A stretch of DNA of 64,000 nucleotides, from NCBI GenBank assembly GCA_963756745.1, contig CAVWOU010000012.1, forward strand, positions 1 to 64,000, in the 5' to 3' direction. This stretch comes from DASPWW01 sp963756745 (lineage in GTDB: Bacteria; Actinomycetota; Thermoleophilia; Solirubrobacterales; 70-9). Below the pieces are notes generated by a model that was given only the letters and a program-made list of their open reading frames with translations, did no database searches and was not told the origin of the DNA. Shown piece after piece: positions 50,855 to 58,762 of this stretch; within the stretch, counting starts at the first letter, position 1, and every line of letters starts with the position of its first letter. The translations under genes and the position numbers were made by a program.

Positions 50855-51217
50855 CTAGGAAGAGGTGAGCGGGACCTCCACCGCGGCGTCGAGCTTCGGG
50901 TAGTAGGCCTTCACCCGGTCGGCGCCGTACTTCTCTCTGAGGCGGTCGACCACCTGGTCGACCCGAGCCTGATCGGCGATCGGAATCGCGGTCGTGCTGA
51001 GCTCGGCATCCCCGGCGGAGACCCGGATCGCCGGCGTGTTGACGATGTTCCTGTACCAGTCGCTGTCCGAACCCGTGACCGGGACCAGGTAGAGGCTCTC
51101 GCCTTCCCCGACAAACCACACCGGCCGGGTGGATTCACGACCGGACCGTCGCCCGGTGACCGTGAGCTCGATCTCGTCGGTGCTGCTAAGGGCGTTCGTC
51201 AGCTGCTCGGCTCCCAC
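50855..51217 (-). CDS. Small split-barrel protein, nitroreductase/DUF2255-like
   Basis: A 120-residue protein. IELTVTGRRSGRESTRPVWFV, LYLVPVTGSDSDWYRNI and VVDRLREKYGADRVKAYY match small flavin/deazaflavin (F420)-dependent nitroreductase or DUF2255 proteins. It could bind F420 in the groove before the RSG motif. GTG at 51217 follows GGAGG by 6 nt. It lies 41 bp downstream of the next gene on the same strand. Confidence 0.75.
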   Translation of the reverse strand: MGAEQLTNALSSTDEIELTVTGRRSGRESTRPVWFVGEGESLYLVPVTGSDSDWYRNIVNTPAIRVSAGDAELSTTAIPIADQARVDQVVDRLREKYGADRVKAYYPKLDAAVEVPLTSS

Positions 51218-51258
51218 GGTGTCCTCCTTCGGATCTGCGTTGCCTCTGTAGGGAGAAG

Positions 51259-52245
51259 CTACCCGTCCGGGTAGGGCTGAACCAGGATTCCGTGGTCGGT
51301 CTCCTTCATCCCGATCTCGTACGCGGCAGCGCCGCGGCTCTCGAGCGTGCGCGGCTCGCGCCCCGGGCGCTCGACGGTCAGCTCGAGGTCCGAGATCGAG
51401 CAGTTGAGGGTGTTGTGCTCGCCGCCGGCGGGGTCGGCGTAGACCCACGCGACGAAGTTGCGCGCCTCGGACATCACCCGGCCGCGCACGGCGATGTCCT
51501 TGCCCGTGAGCGCGAAGCCGCAGCTCGTCGGCGCGTCCTCGATCTCGGTGCTCCGCACCCGGTCGAGCCCACCGAGCCGGTGCTGCTCGCCGTCGAGCGC
51601 CAGCAGGCCGTTCGCCACCCACGGCGTCGTCCACGGGCCGAGCTTGATCCGGCCCGCCGCGATGTCGAAGTAGCTGTCGCTCCCGCCATCCAGCCGCCCT
51701 TGCACCCAGGTCCAGCGCTCGGCGTGCTCGGCGCCCCAGTTGTGTCCGATCATCCCCGGCCACCCGTCGAGGTCGATCTCCCGGTCGCCGACGCGTAACC
51801 GGCCGGCGTAGGTCGCGTTCGGGTGCGGGCTGAGGAACTTCGTTCGGGGGAGCGGCGCGCGATACATCCACCCGTACGGAAGGTGGCGAAGCGGCTCGGA
51901 CTCGTCGCTGAAGTTGAGATCCCAGCTCGCCTCCAGCCCTTCGACCCGCATCTCCCCGCGCGCTCGACCCGGCTCCAGCGCCGCGCCGTCGACGCGGATG
52001 TAGGCGCCGGATCCCGCGGAGAGCTCGGCGGCGGGGAAGGTCGACTTCGCCGCGACGGGGCCGGGAGCCTCGGCGTCGAACAGCGTGAACCACACAGACG
52101 CCGTCGGTTCGGCGCCCGGGCGCTTGTGGACCGTGTGGCGGATCCACACGCCGAGTCCTCCCTCGGGACGGCAGGCCTTGATGTAGAAGCTCTCGTAGTG
52201 ACCGGCCTTCCGGTCGAGCTCCGGAAACCGGGCCTCGCTCCTCAC
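51259..52245 (-). CDS. CrtC/AttH/tocopherol-cyclase-like lipocalin-fold protein
   Basis: A 328-residue beta-rich protein with no signal peptide. GHYESFYIKACRPEGGLGVWIRHT, the central WPGMIGHNWGAEHAERWTWVQGR motif and the ending ETDHGILVQPYPDG resemble the two-lipocalin fold of hydroxyneurosporene synthase (CrtC)/AttH proteins, which hydrate or cyclize isoprenoid or steroid substrates. The assignment rests on recalled pattern only. No carotenoid or quinone genes are nearby. It is divergent from the peptidoglycan hydrolase gene. Confidence 0.6.
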   Translation of the reverse strand: MRSEARFPELDRKAGHYESFYIKACRPEGGLGVWIRHTVHKRPGAEPTASVWFTLFDAEAPGPVAAKSTFPAAELSAGSGAYIRVDGAALEPGRARGEMRVEGLEASWDLNFSDESEPLRHLPYGWMYRAPLPRTKFLSPHPNATYAGRLRVGDREIDLDGWPGMIGHNWGAEHAERWTWVQGRLDGGSDSYFDIAAGRIKLGPWTTPWVANGLLALDGEQHRLGGLDRVRSTEIEDAPTSCGFALTGKDIAVRGRVMSEARNFVAWVYADPAGGEHNTLNCSISDLELTVERPGREPRTLESRGAAAYEIGMKETDHGILVQPYPDG

Positions 52246-52255
52246 GCGGTGAACC

Positions 52256-52261
52256 TAACAT
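52256..52261 (+). promoter_or_regulatory. Candidate -10 box (TAACAT)
   Basis: TAACAT ends 8 nt before the ATG at 52270 in a 24-bp divergent gap, implying a leaderless message. Confidence 0.35.
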
Positions 52262-52269
52262 GACTCTAG

Positions 52270-53718
52270 ATGAGGCGGGGAAGGACTGCGCTCGGCGTCC
52301 TCGCGCTGGCGGCCGCGGCTGTCGTGGCGCTGATCGGGCTCGCGTCCGCGTTCGGCATCGGCGAGGGAGACTCGCCCGCGGTGTCGCCCGAGTCGGCCGC
52401 CGAGCGTTACGCCTACGATCCGGCGAGCCGCGACGCGTTCGAGGCCCGGGCGATCGCCGGGCTGTCCCACGTCGTGTACGCGAACAGCCCCGAGGGCGCG
52501 GTCGCGACGGCGCAGCGGGTGGCTCGGTTCCGAGACGAGATCGAGACCGCGACCGCCGGCACGGAGACCGATCCCGACCTGCTCGAGGCGATCGTGTTCC
52601 TGGAGTCCGCCGGGCGCCCCGAGGTGATCGCCGGCCGGGACCCCGAGCTGGCGTCGGGCCTCGTCCAGATCGTCGCCTCGACCGGGACGGCGCTGCTGGG
52701 GATGAGGGTCGACCTCGAGCGCAGCCGCAAGCTGACCGTCGAGGCGCGTCGCGCGCTCAGGCGGGGAGAGACCGGTCGGGTGGAGCGGCTGCTCGCCGAG
52801 CGGGCGCGCGTCGACGAGCGATTCGATCCCCGCAAGGCGCTCGACGGAGCGGTGCGCTATCTCGCTCTCGCGCGCGAGCGATTCGGCGCCGAGGACCTCG
52901 CGGTCGAGTCCTACCACATGGGGATCGGCAATCTCGAGAACGTGATCCACGCGTACACCGGCTCGAGCGAGCCCGTCGGCGATGTGGTCGCCGAGGACGA
53001 GCTCACCTACGCGCAGCTGTTCTTCGACTCCTCGCCGAACACCCATCCCGAGGCCTGGGACCTGCTCGCGGGGTTCGGTGACGAGTCGAGCGAGTACTAC
53101 TGGAAGGTGCTCGCGTCGCGCGAGATCATGCGCCTGTATCGCGAGGATCGCGTCGAGCTGCGCCGCCTCGAGCGGCTGCACGCCGCGAAGGACACTGCCG
53201 AGGAGGTGTTCCACCCCCGTGCGGAGACCGAGGTGTTCGACGACCCCGGGGAGCTCGCGAGCGCGTGGCGCGATGGCGACCTCGCTCCCCTGCCCGGCGG
53301 TGATGAGCTCGGCTACGTCGTCGGCGATCAGCTCGGCGAGGCCGCACCGAAGCTCGACGCCGACCGGGCCCTCTACCGGGCCCTGCGGCCCGAGGCGCTC
53401 GAGGTCCTGACGCTGATGGCGGCGTGGGTGCGCGAGCTGAACGGTGGCGCCGGGAGCCTGATCGTCACGAGCGCGGTGCGCGACCGTGAATACCAGCGGG
53501 CGCTCGGCCAGCGCAACCCCGAGGCGAGCGACGCCTACTCGCTTCACACGACCGGATGGTCGTTCGACATCCTGCGCGACTACGACAGCGAGGAGCACGC
53601 GGCCGCGTTCCAGTTCGTGCTCGACCGCCTCCAGGCTCTCGCGGTGATCGACTACGCGGTCGAGCCGAGCGCGATCCACGTTACGGTGTCCAGCGAGGCG
53701 GGGTCGCCGATCGAGTAG
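52270..53718 (+). CDS. Lytic transglycosylase fused to LAS/M15-like peptidase
   Basis: A 482-residue exported protein that probably cuts peptidoglycan twice. Residues about 8-28 are a signal anchor. The N-terminal transglycosylase-like domain has the candidate catalytic Glu112 in IVFLESAGRP, followed by GLVQIVASTGTALLGM and a YHMGIGNLENVIHAYTG segment typical of SLT folds. The C-terminal domain has the LAS-type zinc pattern: TSAVRDREYQRAL, H426-T-T-G-W-S-F-D433 and H470 in AIHVTV, as in D-Ala-D-Ala/VanY peptidases. A 16-residue EE-rich linker lies between. It is unusual for the two to be in one chain. A TAACAT box precedes the ATG. Confidence 0.78.
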   Translation: MRRGRTALGVLALAAAAVVALIGLASAFGIGEGDSPAVSPESAAERYAYDPASRDAFEARAIAGLSHVVYANSPEGAVATAQRVARFRDEIETATAGTETDPDLLEAIVFLESAGRPEVIAGRDPELASGLVQIVASTGTALLGMRVDLERSRKLTVEARRALRRGETGRVERLLAERARVDERFDPRKALDGAVRYLALARERFGAEDLAVESYHMGIGNLENVIHAYTGSSEPVGDVVAEDELTYAQLFFDSSPNTHPEAWDLLAGFGDESSEYYWKVLASREIMRLYREDRVELRRLERLHAAKDTAEEVFHPRAETEVFDDPGELASAWRDGDLAPLPGGDELGYVVGDQLGEAAPKLDADRALYRALRPEALEVLTLMAAWVRELNGGAGSLIVTSAVRDREYQRALGQRNPEASDAYSLHTTGWSFDILRDYDSEEHAAAFQFVLDRLQALAVIDYAVEPSAIHVTVSSEAGSPIE

Positions 53719-53726
53719 GAGCAGCG

Positions 53727-54569
53727 ATGGACGTGAAGCTCGGGATCTTCGTGGTGCCCGACGCGACCGACCCGGACTCGACGATCGAGCAGATCGTCGC
53801 CGCCGACCACGCCGGGCTCGACCTCATCGGCGTGCAGGACCATCCCTATCAGCGGCGCTTCTTCGACACGTGGACGCTGCTCGCGTACGCGGCGGGGCGT
53901 ACGGAGCGGTTGCGCCTCGTTCCCGACGTCATCAACCTCCCGCTTCGCCTCCCGTCGGTGCTCGCCAAGTCCGCGGCCTCGCTCGACGTCCTTAGCGGCG
54001 GCCGGGTGGAGCTGGGCCTCGGCGCCGGCGCGTTCTGGGACGCGATCGAGGGGATGGGCGGCCCTCGGCGCACGCCGCGCGAGGCCGTTGACGCGCTCGA
54101 GGAGGCGATCGCGATCCTGCGCGCGTTCTGGTCCGGGGACCGCACGGTGAACTTCGAGGGGAAGCACTACCGGGTCAACGGGGCGAAGCCCGGTCCTCGG
54201 CCCGCGCACCCGATCGGGATCTGGGTCGGAGCGCTCGGCCCGCGGATGCTGAGGCTGACCGGGCGGCTCGGTGACGGGTGGCTCCCCAGCCTGGGCACCG
54301 GCATGACCGCCGAAGAAGCGCCGAGGATGCAGGCGGCGATCGACGAGGGAGCGAGGGCCGCCGGCCGCGATCCAGCCGAGATCGAGCGCGCGGTGAACGT
54401 TCCCGCGCCGGCAGGCGATCCCGGAGGATGGGCCGATCAGCTCGCGCGAATCGTGACCGCGCTCGGCTTCACGACGCTGGTTGTCGTCACGCCCGGCGAG
54501 GACCCGATCGGCGAGATCCGCCGCCTCGGCGCGGAGGTCGCGCCGCGCCTGCGAGAGATGGTCGGATGA
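53727..54569 (+). CDS. LLM class F420-dependent oxidoreductase
   Basis: A 280-residue luciferase-like monooxygenase-fold protein. LIGVQDHPYQRRFFDTWTLLA, RLPSVLAKSAASLDVLSGGRVELGLGAG, VNFEGKHYRVNGAKPGPRP and PIGIWVGALGPRMLRLTGRLGDGWLPS are classic for the F420-dependent group. An AGGAG site precedes the ATG. Its stop overlaps the HAD gene by 4 bp. The substrate is unknown. Confidence 0.9.
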   Translation: MDVKLGIFVVPDATDPDSTIEQIVAADHAGLDLIGVQDHPYQRRFFDTWTLLAYAAGRTERLRLVPDVINLPLRLPSVLAKSAASLDVLSGGRVELGLGAGAFWDAIEGMGGPRRTPREAVDALEEAIAILRAFWSGDRTVNFEGKHYRVNGAKPGPRPAHPIGIWVGALGPRMLRLTGRLGDGWLPSLGTGMTAEEAPRMQAAIDEGARAAGRDPAEIERAVNVPAPAGDPGGWADQLARIVTALGFTTLVVVTPGEDPIGEIRRLGAEVAPRLREMVG

Positions 54570-55246
54570 GCGCGCCCGAGGCGGTGATCTTTGACCTCGA
54601 CGGCGTGCTCGTCGACTCCGAGCAGGTGTGGGATCGGGTCCGCGAAGAGTTCGCGCGCGAGCGCGGCGGCCGGTGGCACCCGAACGCCCAGCGGGACATG
54701 ATGGGTATGAGCTCGAACGAGTGGTCCCGCTACATGAGCGAGGAACTCGGGGTCCCGCTGCTGCCGGAAGAGATCTCCGAGGAGGTCGCCCGGCTCGTCG
54801 CGGAGGAGTACCGGCGCGAGCTGCCATTGATCCCGGGCGCCGTCGAGGCGGTGTCGCGGATCGCCGAGCGTTGGCCGCTCGGGCTTGCGTCGTCGTCCAA
54901 CCGCTCGATCATCGACCTTGCCCTCGAGCGCGCCGGGATCGCCGACCGGTTCGCGGTCACGGTGTCCTCGGAGGAGGTCGGGAGGGGTAAGCCCGCCCCC
55001 GACGTGTATCTCGAGGCCGCGGCCCGCCTCGGGGTCGAGCCTTCGAGGGCCGTGGCGATCGAGGACTCGACCAACGGCTTGCTCGCGGCGCGCGCCGCGG
55101 GGCTCGGAGTCGTCGCGATCCCGAACCGCACCTTCCCGCCGGCCGACCACGCGCTCGACGCGGCGGACGTGGTGCTCGGCTCGCTCCAGGAGCTCGAGCC
55201 GGCCTCGATCGAGGCGGCGGTCAGCTCTCGAGAATCCGCCGCGTAA
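54566..55246 (+). CDS. HAD-superfamily phosphatase (beta-phosphoglucomutase-like)
   Basis: A 226-residue HAD hydrolase. The nucleophile motif VIFDLDGVLVDSEQVW has both catalytic Asp, LASSSNRSIIDLAL is motif II, GRGKPAPDVYLEAA motif III and AIEDSTNGLLAARAAG motif IV. The four-helix cap is of the PGM/YcjU type. It would dephosphorylate or isomerize a small sugar phosphate. ATG at 54566 overlaps the LLM gene stop, so the two are co-translated. Confidence 0.9.
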   Translation: MSAPEAVIFDLDGVLVDSEQVWDRVREEFARERGGRWHPNAQRDMMGMSSNEWSRYMSEELGVPLLPEEISEEVARLVAEEYRRELPLIPGAVEAVSRIAERWPLGLASSSNRSIIDLALERAGIADRFAVTVSSEEVGRGKPAPDVYLEAAARLGVEPSRAVAIEDSTNGLLAARAAGLGVVAIPNRTFPPADHALDAADVVLGSLQELEPASIEAAVSSRESAA

Positions 55247-55254
55247 TGCGGCGT

Positions 55255-55287
55255 GCGCCGCGGGGCAAGGGAGGGGCCCCGCGGCGC
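55255..55287. terminator. GC hairpin between convergent genes
   Basis: GCGCCGCGGGGC (55255-55266) pairs perfectly with GCCCCGCGGCGC (55276-55287) across a 9-nt loop. It lies between the HAD gene and the leftward cupredoxin gene and could serve both. No T-run is visible on either side. Confidence 0.45.
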
Positions 55288-55341
55288 TACGCCGCCGTCC
55301 CGCCTCAGTCCCGCCTCAGTGGAGACTCCCCGGCGCGAGCG

Positions 55342-55800
55342 TCACTTGACCGTCACCTCGCCGACCATCCCGAGTTCCTCGTGGTTGCCGACCGGGCAGT
55401 AGAACTTGTACGTCCCGGCCTCGCTGAGGTCGACCGCGAGCGAGCCGGAGTCGCCGGGTTGGAGGTCCTCGGGAAGCTCGGCCTCACCGCTCGGCCCCTC
55501 GACCTCGAGGTTGTGGAGCGTCTCGCCGTCGTTGGTGACGTCAAACGTCACCTCACCGGGCGCCACTGCGGGATCCGAGGGGTCGAACTTGAAGTCGGTG
55601 GCCGAGACCTTGACCGTCTCGCCGCCGCCGCCGCCCGCGGCGGTCGTCTCCTCGGTGGGAGCCGTGGTCCCGGCGCTCTCGTCGTCGTCGTCATCGCCGC
55701 CGCACGCCGCGATGCCGATCGAGGCGGCCACGGCGAGGATCGCGACCGCGCTCCAGCGTGCGCGCCGGCCGCCTAAGACGGTGCGGTGGGATCTGGGCAC
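55342..55800 (-). CDS. Lipid-anchored type 1 copper cupredoxin
   Basis: A 152-residue exported electron carrier. A twin-basic N-terminus and hydrophobic core lead to the lipobox SIGIAAC (Cys33), so it is a lipoprotein. A disordered Asp/Thr/Gly-rich linker (residues 36-60) precedes a plastocyanin-like domain. The copper ligands are readable: His96 (GETLHNL), Cys135 and His140 (KFYCPVGNH) and Met145. GTG at 55800 follows an AGGAG site. It is divergent from the sigma factor gene and shares the 121-bp regulatory region with it. Confidence 0.9.
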   Translation of the reverse strand: MPRSHRTVLGGRRARWSAVAILAVAASIGIAACGGDDDDDESAGTTAPTEETTAAGGGGGETVKVSATDFKFDPSDPAVAPGEVTFDVTNDGETLHNLEVEGPSGEAELPEDLQPGDSGSLAVDLSEAGTYKFYCPVGNHEELGMVGEVTVK

Positions 55801-55826
55801 GGTCGTCTCCTTTCGGCTGGCTACCG

Positions 55827-55846
55827 TTACCCGGTGATACGGGTAA
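55827..55846. promoter_or_regulatory. Inverted repeat between cupredoxin and sigma factor genes
   Basis: TTACCCG (55827-55833) and CGGGTAA (55840-55846) are perfect 7-bp arms around a 6-nt spacer. The site is 27 nt upstream of the cupredoxin start and 75 nt before the sigma gene. It could be an operator or contain an ECF-type promoter element. Confidence 0.5.
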
Positions 55847-55921
55847 AAGGGCGTCAGGGATTGCGAGCGCCGAGCGTTTCGACGTGAGCAATCTCGCCGC
55901 TGCGACGGGCCGTATTCCATC

Positions 55922-56482
55922 ATGGTGTGGTCACCCTCAGACGAAGCGCTTCTGGCCGGGCTAGCCTCGGGCGACCGCGAGGCCGCCGCCTCGTTCGTGC
56001 GACGGTTCCAGTCGCGCGTGTACGGGCTCGCCTACACGCTCGTGGGCGACGCCGCGGTGGCCGAGGAGATCGCACAGGAGGCGCTGCTGCGGGCGTGGCG
56101 GCACGCCGGCGCCTACGATCGACGCCGGGGACGCGTCGAGACGTGGCTCCTGTCGATCGCCCGCAACCTCGCGATCGATCACCTGCGGGTGAGGCGCGGA
56201 GAGCCGATCGACCCCGACGCGCTGGCTGCCAAGGAAGCGCTGTTCATGCGACCGCCGGAGGACCCGGGCGGCGGCGCCCGGGAGGAGGTCGCGGCGCTTC
56301 GCGATGCCCTCGCCACGATTCCCGCCGAGCAGCGCCGGGCCTTGCTGATGGCCGCGTTGTGGGGCTTCACCGCGCACGAGATCAGCGAGATGGAGGGTGC
56401 ACCGCTGGGCACCACGAAGTCCCGCATCCGCAGCGCGATGCTGAAGCTGCGCGGCGAGCTGGAGGTGACCGATGAGCGATAG
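55922..56482 (+). CDS. ECF-type RNA polymerase sigma factor
   Basis: A 186-residue sigma-70 family protein with only regions 2 and 4. Region 2 runs ASFVRRFQSRVYGLAYTLVG and GRVETWLLSIARNLAIDHLR; region 4 has ALMAALWGFTAHEISEMEGAP and GTTKSRIRSAMLKLR. Spacing and length are ECF-like (SigK/RpoE group). It overlaps the anti-sigma gene by 11 bp, the usual arrangement. The signal is unknown; the divergent cupredoxin may be a regulon member. Confidence 0.92.
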   Translation: MVWSPSDEALLAGLASGDREAAASFVRRFQSRVYGLAYTLVGDAAVAEEIAQEALLRAWRHAGAYDRRRGRVETWLLSIARNLAIDHLRVRRGEPIDPDALAAKEALFMRPPEDPGGGAREEVAALRDALATIPAEQRRALLMAALWGFTAHEISEMEGAPLGTTKSRIRSAMLKLRGELEVTDER

Positions 56483-57167
56483 GCCGAGCTGCGAGGAGGT
56501 TCGTGCGCTGGCCCCCGAGCTCGCGCTCGGGATCGCGGTCGGTGACGAGCGCGCGCGCGTGCTCGAGCATCTCCTCGCGTGCCCGGCGTGCCGGCGCCAT
56601 CTCGAGGAGCTGTCGAGCGTAGCCGACGACCTGCTCCTGCTCGCCCCGACCCAGGAGCCGCCGGTCGGGTTCGAGTCGCGCGTGCTGGACGAGCTCGAGC
56701 AGCGCTCCGAGCGTCCCGAGCGCCGCCGGCGCACGCCGCTGATCGCGGTCGCCGCGGCTGCCGTCGCCGCGCTCGTGACGGCGTCCGCGATGTGGCTCGC
56801 GTTCGACGACGACCGCGATCTCGCGGACCGGTATCGGGAGACGCTCGCGGTGGCGAACGGCAAGTACCTCGCCGCCGCGCCGCTGTCGGCGGCGGGCGGC
56901 CGTCGTGCCGGGACGGTGTTCGGCTACGAGGGTGACCCGTCGTGGGTGCTCGTGACGGTGTACGAGTCCGCTCGTCCGGAGCCGGGGCGGTACGAGCTGG
57001 AGGTGATCACCGCGAAGGGCAGGCGAATGGACCTGCGTCCGATGTGGATCTACCCCAAGGGGGGCAGCGGAGGCGGCGCGATCCCGATCGACTTCCACGA
57101 CGTCACCGAGGTGCGCCTGCTCGGCCCCGGTCGCGGGAATGTCCTCCACGCTAGCTTCGGATCGTGA
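56472..57167 (+). CDS. Zinc-finger anti-sigma factor (RskA-like)
   Basis: A 231-residue single-pass membrane protein. The cytoplasmic N-terminal ZAS-like motif is H-x3-C-x2-C in EHLLACPACRRHL. A membrane span (LIAVAAAAVAALVTASAMWLA, about residues 90-112) leads to an extracellular RskA-type domain with WVLVTVYESARPEPGRYELEV and DFHDVTEVRLLGPG. It would hold the ECF sigma inactive until a signal releases it. It ends 17 bp inside the convergent ychF gene. Confidence 0.88.
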   Translation: MSDRPSCEEVRALAPELALGIAVGDERARVLEHLLACPACRRHLEELSSVADDLLLLAPTQEPPVGFESRVLDELEQRSERPERRRRTPLIAVAAAAVAALVTASAMWLAFDDDRDLADRYRETLAVANGKYLAAAPLSAAGGRRAGTVFGYEGDPSWVLVTVYESARPEPGRYELEVITAKGRRMDLRPMWIYPKGGSGGGAIPIDFHDVTEVRLLGPGRGNVLHASFGS

Positions 57168-58224
57168 TCACGTCCCCGTCCTGGACGGCGTACTCGCGCC
57201 CTTCGGTGCGAAGCAGGGCGCGCTCGCGGGCGGCCGCGTAGCCGCCCGCGTCGACGAGCTGGTCCCACGGGATCACCTCCGCGCGGACGAACCCCGACTG
57301 GATGTCGGAGTGCACCTTGCCGGCCGCGTCCCATGCCGTCGCGCCGCGCGGCAGGCTGCGCGCTCGCCCCTCGGACCCCTCGTGCGCCGTGAAGAACGTG
57401 ATCAGGCCGAGCAGCTCGTACGCGGCGCCGATCAGGCGCTCGAGCCCTGCGGCCGGCAGGCCCAGCTCCTGGCGCATCTCGTCCGCCTCGGCACGGTCCA
57501 TCTCCGCGAGCTCGGACTCGATTCGGGCCGCGATCGCGACCGCGCCGGCTCCGCTCCGCGGCGCTCGCGCGGAGACAGCCTCGGGGACCTCCACGACGCC
57601 CTCGTCGACGTTGGCGACGTAGAGCACGGGCTTCGAGGTGAGCGCCTGGAGGCGCTCCGGCGCGCCGGCTGCGGTGTCTGGGACCGGCACGCTCCTGACC
57701 GGCTCGCCGCGGCCAAGCGCCTCGATCACGCGCTCGAGCCACTCCCGTTCGGCGCCCGCTTCGGGGTCGCCCGACGCGGCCTGCTTGACGACCCTCGCCA
57801 ACCGGCCCTCGGCCTGCTCGAGGTCGGCGAGCATCAGCTCCGCCTCCACGGCTTCGATGTCCGCCCCGGGATCCAGGCGTCCCTCGGGGTGGGGCACCCC
57901 CTCGTCGGTGTGCGCTCGGACGACGTGACAGATCGCGTCGGTCTCACGGATCCCGGCGAGAAACTGGTTGCCGAGCCCCTCGCCCTCGGCCGCGCCGCGC
58001 ACCAGCCCCGCGATGTCGTGAAACTCGATCGTCTCCCTGACCACCGGACTCGCCCCCACGACCTCGGCCACGGCATCGAGCCGTTCGTCCGGGACCTCCA
58101 CGACCGCGACATTCGGATCGACCGTGGTGAACGGGTAGACCGCGGTCTCGGCGCCGGCGCGCGTCAGGGCGTTGAAGAGGGTGCTCTTGCCGGCGTTGGG
58201 CAGGCCGACGATCCCGACCTTCAC
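57151..58224 (-). CDS. ychF: Redox-regulated ATPase YchF
   Basis: A 357-residue Obg-family P-loop protein with ATPase preference. G1 is GLPNAGKSTLF, G2 PFTTVDPN, G3 DIAGLVRGAAEGEGLGNQF, and the C-terminal TGS domain has ITFFTAHEGSEGRARSLPRG and VDAGGYAAARERALLRTEGR. YchF interacts with ribosomes and the proteasome and affects catalase. GTG at 58224 overlaps the PAP2-like stop by 4 bp (GTGA). Its 3' end overlaps the anti-sigma gene by 17 bp. Confidence 0.95.
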   Translation of the reverse strand: MKVGIVGLPNAGKSTLFNALTRAGAETAVYPFTTVDPNVAVVEVPDERLDAVAEVVGASPVVRETIEFHDIAGLVRGAAEGEGLGNQFLAGIRETDAICHVVRAHTDEGVPHPEGRLDPGADIEAVEAELMLADLEQAEGRLARVVKQAASGDPEAGAEREWLERVIEALGRGEPVRSVPVPDTAAGAPERLQALTSKPVLYVANVDEGVVEVPEAVSARAPRSGAGAVAIAARIESELAEMDRAEADEMRQELGLPAAGLERLIGAAYELLGLITFFTAHEGSEGRARSLPRGATAWDAAGKVHSDIQSGFVRAEVIPWDQLVDAGGYAAARERALLRTEGREYAVQDGDVITIRS

Positions 58225-58724
58225 GTCGGCTCGGCCGCAGGCTCCGCGCGACGGTCGCCGTCCAGGCCCGGGATCGCGCGCCCGAGGACGGAGCCGAGGA
58301 CCGTCCCGGCGAGCACGTCCTGGGCGGAAGGAAACGAGAGCTTGGTCGGCGCACGAGCGAGGGGCGGGTGCTCCTCGATCAGCGGGCGCTCGCGCGCTAT
58401 GACCACCTTGACGAGGAAATTGACCCCCACCGCGGCCGGACCGGTCGCGGCCGCGGCGAGCCATTGCGCCCGTCGGCGCTCGTCGATCGAGGACCCGATC
58501 ACCCCGATCACGGTCCACGCGACGGCGAACTCGCCGGCGAGGCCAAGCGCCTTCATCGTCGACTCGATCGGCTCGGAGTGGCCGCGGGCGCGAAGAAACC
58601 GAAGCGCCGACTGATCGGCTCGGCCCAGCGCGGCGAGCACCGGGTTGCGGGGCGCCACGCGGCGACCCGGCAGGAACCTCCACCGGGAAGCCCCGCTTCG
58701 ACGAGATCGCATCCGCCCGAGCAC
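58221..58724 (-). CDS. Degenerate PAP2-family phosphatase-like protein
   Basis: A protein of about 167 residues resembling membrane PAP2 phosphatases. Motif 1 is readable in KVVIARERPLIEE (KxxxxxxRP). Motif 2, normally PSGH, reads FPSAQD, so its His is missing. The chain ends about 25 residues later without motif 3 (SRxxxxxH). Two or three membrane helices remain. It is therefore unlikely to be catalytic and may be a decaying gene or a repurposed membrane protein. GTG at 58724 is chosen because TATCCT lies 6 nt upstream; ATG at 58712 is in frame. It overlaps ychF. Confidence 0.65.
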   Translation of the reverse strand: MLGRMRSRRSGASRWRFLPGRRVAPRNPVLAALGRADQSALRFLRARGHSEPIESTMKALGLAGEFAVAWTVIGVIGSSIDERRRAQWLAAAATGPAAVGVNFLVKVVIARERPLIEEHPPLARAPTKLSFPSAQDVLAGTVLGSVLGRAIPGLDGDRRAEPAAEPT

Positions 58725-58762
58725 GCGGGCAGGATACGCGCGGCAGCGTCGCTTGATGACGG

